Shown: positions 61,601 to 64,000 of the stretch, piece after piece | How the letters are laid out: each line of letters starts with the position of its first letter | Position numbering within the stretch: the stretch's first letter is position 1 | NCBI GenBank assembly: GCA_943737045.1 | Contig: CALSFV010000019.1 | Span: forward strand, 372,001 to 436,000 | Source of the DNA: Parapristionchus giblindavisi | Lineage: Eukaryota; Nematoda; Chromadorea; Rhabditida; Diplogasteridae | Direction: 5' to 3' | Length of the DNA: 64,000 nt | Notes under the pieces: generated by a model | Told to the model about the DNA's origin: nothing | Databases searched by the model: none | Seen by the model: the letters and a program-made list of their open reading frames with translations, nothing else | Translations under genes and position numbers: made by a program

Positions 61601-64000
61601 GTACGGCCAATATGTAAATTTATCTTTCAGTACTCTCTGTTTTTGGTACAAAACAGTATTTTACATGTCAAATTGTCAATGATACTCAGCGAGTGATATA
61701 CTATGTGAAAGAGGAAAAAATTCTGAATGAGACGCACTTCAGTTCATGTCGATCTGTAATATTTAACTGCTGCTATAATGATCGAAGTACAAAAGTAGCC
61801 TTTACTCTGATATGATCAAGATAACTTGAGAAATATGAAAATGAAAATGAATCCTATCGTGTCATATAAGAAATGAAAGAGCGAAAAATTCTGAATAAAA
61901 TAAACTATTTCAAAGTGGTCAGTACGGCCAATATGTAAATTTATCTTTCAGTACTCTCTGTTTTTGGTACAAAACAGTATTTTACATGTCAAATTGTCAA
62001 TGATACTCAGCGAGTGATATACTATGTGAAAGAGGAAAACATTCTGAATGAGACGCACTTCAGTCCATGTCGATCTGTAATATTTAACTGCTGCTATAAT
62101 GATCGAAGTACAAAAGTAGCCTTTACTCTGATATGATCAAGATAACTTGAGAAATATGAAAATGAAAATGAATCCTATCGTGTCATATACCAAATGAAAG
62201 AGCGAAAAATTCTGAATAAGATAAAATATTTCAAAGTGGTCAGTACGGCCAATATGTAAATTTATCTTTCAGTACTCTCTGTTTTTGGTACAAAACAGTA
62301 TGTTACAAGTCAAATTGTCAATGATACTCAGCGAGTGATATACTATGTGAAAGAGGTAAAAATTCTGAATGAGACACACTTCAGGTCATGTCGATCTGTA
62401 ATATTTTACTGCTGCTATAATGATCGAAGTACAAAAGTAGCTTTTACTCTGATATGATCAAGATAACTTGAGAAATATGAAAATGAAAATGAATCCTATC
62501 GTGTCATATACCAAATGAAAGAGCGAAAAATTCTGAATAAGATAAACTATTTCAAAGTGGTCAGTACGGCCAATATGTAAATTTATCTTTCAGTACTCTC
62601 TGTTTTTGGTACAAAACAGTATTTTACATGTCAAATTGTCAATGATACTCAGCGAGTGATATACTATGTGAAAGAGGAAAAAATTCTGAATGAGACGCAC
62701 TTCAGTTCATGTCGATCTGTAATATTTAACTGCTGCTATAATGATCGAAGTACAAAAGTAGCCTTTACTCTGATATGATCAAGATAACTTGAGAAATATG
62801 AAAATGAAAATGAATCCTATCGTGTCATATAAGAAATGAAAGAGCGAAAAATTCTGAATAAAATAAACTATTTCAAAGTGGTCAGTACGGCCAATATGTA
62901 AATTTATCTTTCAGTACTCTCTGTTTTTGGTACAAAACAGTATTTTACATGTCAAATTGTCAATGATACTCAGCGAGTGATATACTATGTGAAAGAGGAA
63001 AACATTCTGAATGAGACGCACTTCAGTCCATGTCGATCTGTAATATTTAACTGCTGCTATAATGATCGAAGTACAAAAGTAGCCTTTACTCTGATATGAT
63101 CAAGATAACTTGAGAAATATGAAAATGAAAATGAATCCTATCGTGTCATATACCAAATGAAAGAGCGAAAAATTCTGAATAAGATAAAATATTTCAAAGT
63201 GGTCAGTACGGCCAATATGTAAATTTATCTTTCAGTACTCTCTGTTTTTGGTACAAAACAGTATGTTACAAGTCAAATTGTCAATGATACTCAGCGAGTG
63301 ATATACTATGTGAAAGAGGTAAAAATTCTGAATGAGACACACTTCAGGTCATGTCGATCTGTAATATTTTACTGCTGCTATAATGATCGAAGTACAAAAG
63401 TAGCTTTTACTCTGATATGATCAAGATAACTTGAGAAATATGAAAATGAAAATGAATCCTATCGTGTCATATACCAAATGAAAGAGCGAAAAATTCTGAA
63501 TAAGATAAAATATTTCAAAGTGGTCAGTACGGCCAATATGTAAATTTATCTTTCAGTACTCTCTGTTTTTGGTACAAAACAGTATGTTACAAGTCAAATT
63601 GTCAATGATACTCAGCGAGTGATATACTATGTGAAAGAGGTAAAAATTCTGAATGAGACACACTTCAGGTCATGTCGATCTGTAATATTTTACTGCTGCT
63701 ATAATGATCGAAGTACAAAAGTAGCTTTTACTCTGATATGATCAAGATAACTTGAGAAATATGAAAATGAAAATGAATCCTATCGTGTCATATACCAAAT
63801 GAAAGAGCGAAAAATTCTGAATAAGATAAACTATTTCAAAGTGGTCAGTACGGCCAATATGTAAATTTATCTTTCAGTACTCTCTGTTTTTGGTACAAAA
63901 CAGTATTTTACATGTCAAATTGTCAATGATACTCAGCGAGTGATATACTATGTGAAAGAGGAAAAAATTCTGAATGAGACGCACTTCAGTTCATGTCGAT
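49654..64000 (+). repeat. Satellite array block 4
   Basis: About 45 further monomers in the same orientation, running off the window's end. The first monomer shares two rare variants, AATTTCTCTTTCAG and TTTTTGTTACAAAACAG, with the last monomer before the fold-back element, so these neighbours are sister copies. From 53.8 kb the order of variants repeats that of block 1: GCGATAATTC at 54814 and 56421 corresponds to 2570 and 4177, and TTTTCGGTAC at 55536 to 3292, all 52244 bp apart. A 7-monomer step (2251 bp) then repeats markers at 57787 and 58672. No gene is present. Confidence 0.97.

Noticed and set aside
1..64000. A CENP-B-box-like motif in the satellite
   Set aside because: I found no monomer segment matching the TTCG-A-CGGG pattern; a centromere role is not shown by sequence.

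Overview
The window is eukaryotic and has no ordinary host gene. It is one continuous block of tandem satellite DNA with a monomer of about 321-322 bp (AT-rich, roughly 175 copies, all head-to-tail in the same orientation), interrupted by three transposable-element insertions. The insert types (a Penelope-like retroelement with an N-terminal GIY-YIG nuclease, a Tc1/mariner-type DNA element and a TA-targeting MITE) point to an invertebrate animal, probably pericentromeric or other heterochromatin. I cannot name the species or phylum from the sequence.

Layout: satellite block 1 (1-14992); a 467-bp MITE with 21-bp inverted ends and an internal tRNA-like sequence (14993-15459); satellite block 2 (15460-18593); a 5.5-kb Penelope-like element insertion in minus orientation (18594-24133), made of one full unit with an intact 887-codon frame plus a 5'-truncated upstream copy; satellite block 3 (24134-48069); a 1584-bp fold-back Tc1-type element (48070-49653) made of two inverted copies of a dead transposase 3' half; satellite block 4 (49654-64000).

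The satellite has layered structure. Each 321-bp monomer looks like an ancient dimer of two diverged halves of about 153 and 168 bp. Monomers differ by diagnostic variants, and these form higher-order repeats: exact displacements of 7 (2251 bp), 12 (3854 bp) and 17 (5466 bp) monomers, and a block near 1.6-4.3 kb that recurs 52.24 kb further on. Two hybrid monomers show crossover between the two halves, and one of them serves as the empty-site control for the MITE insertion.

The only protein gene likely to be functional is the retroelement polyprotein (minus strand, 19211-21874, open in frame to 22042). It combines a Cys motif, a GIY-YIG nuclease and a reverse transcriptase in the permuted order described for Naiad-type Penelope-like elements. 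All transposase-derived frames in the fold-back element are pseudogenes; in both arms the codon at the catalytic Glu position is a stop. The structures most worth a second look are the apparently non-AUG N-terminus of the retroelement, the tRNA-like Pol III unit inside the MITE, the long transposase hairpin, the shared insertion position of two unrelated elements in the monomer, and a hammerhead-like stem motif in every satellite monomer.
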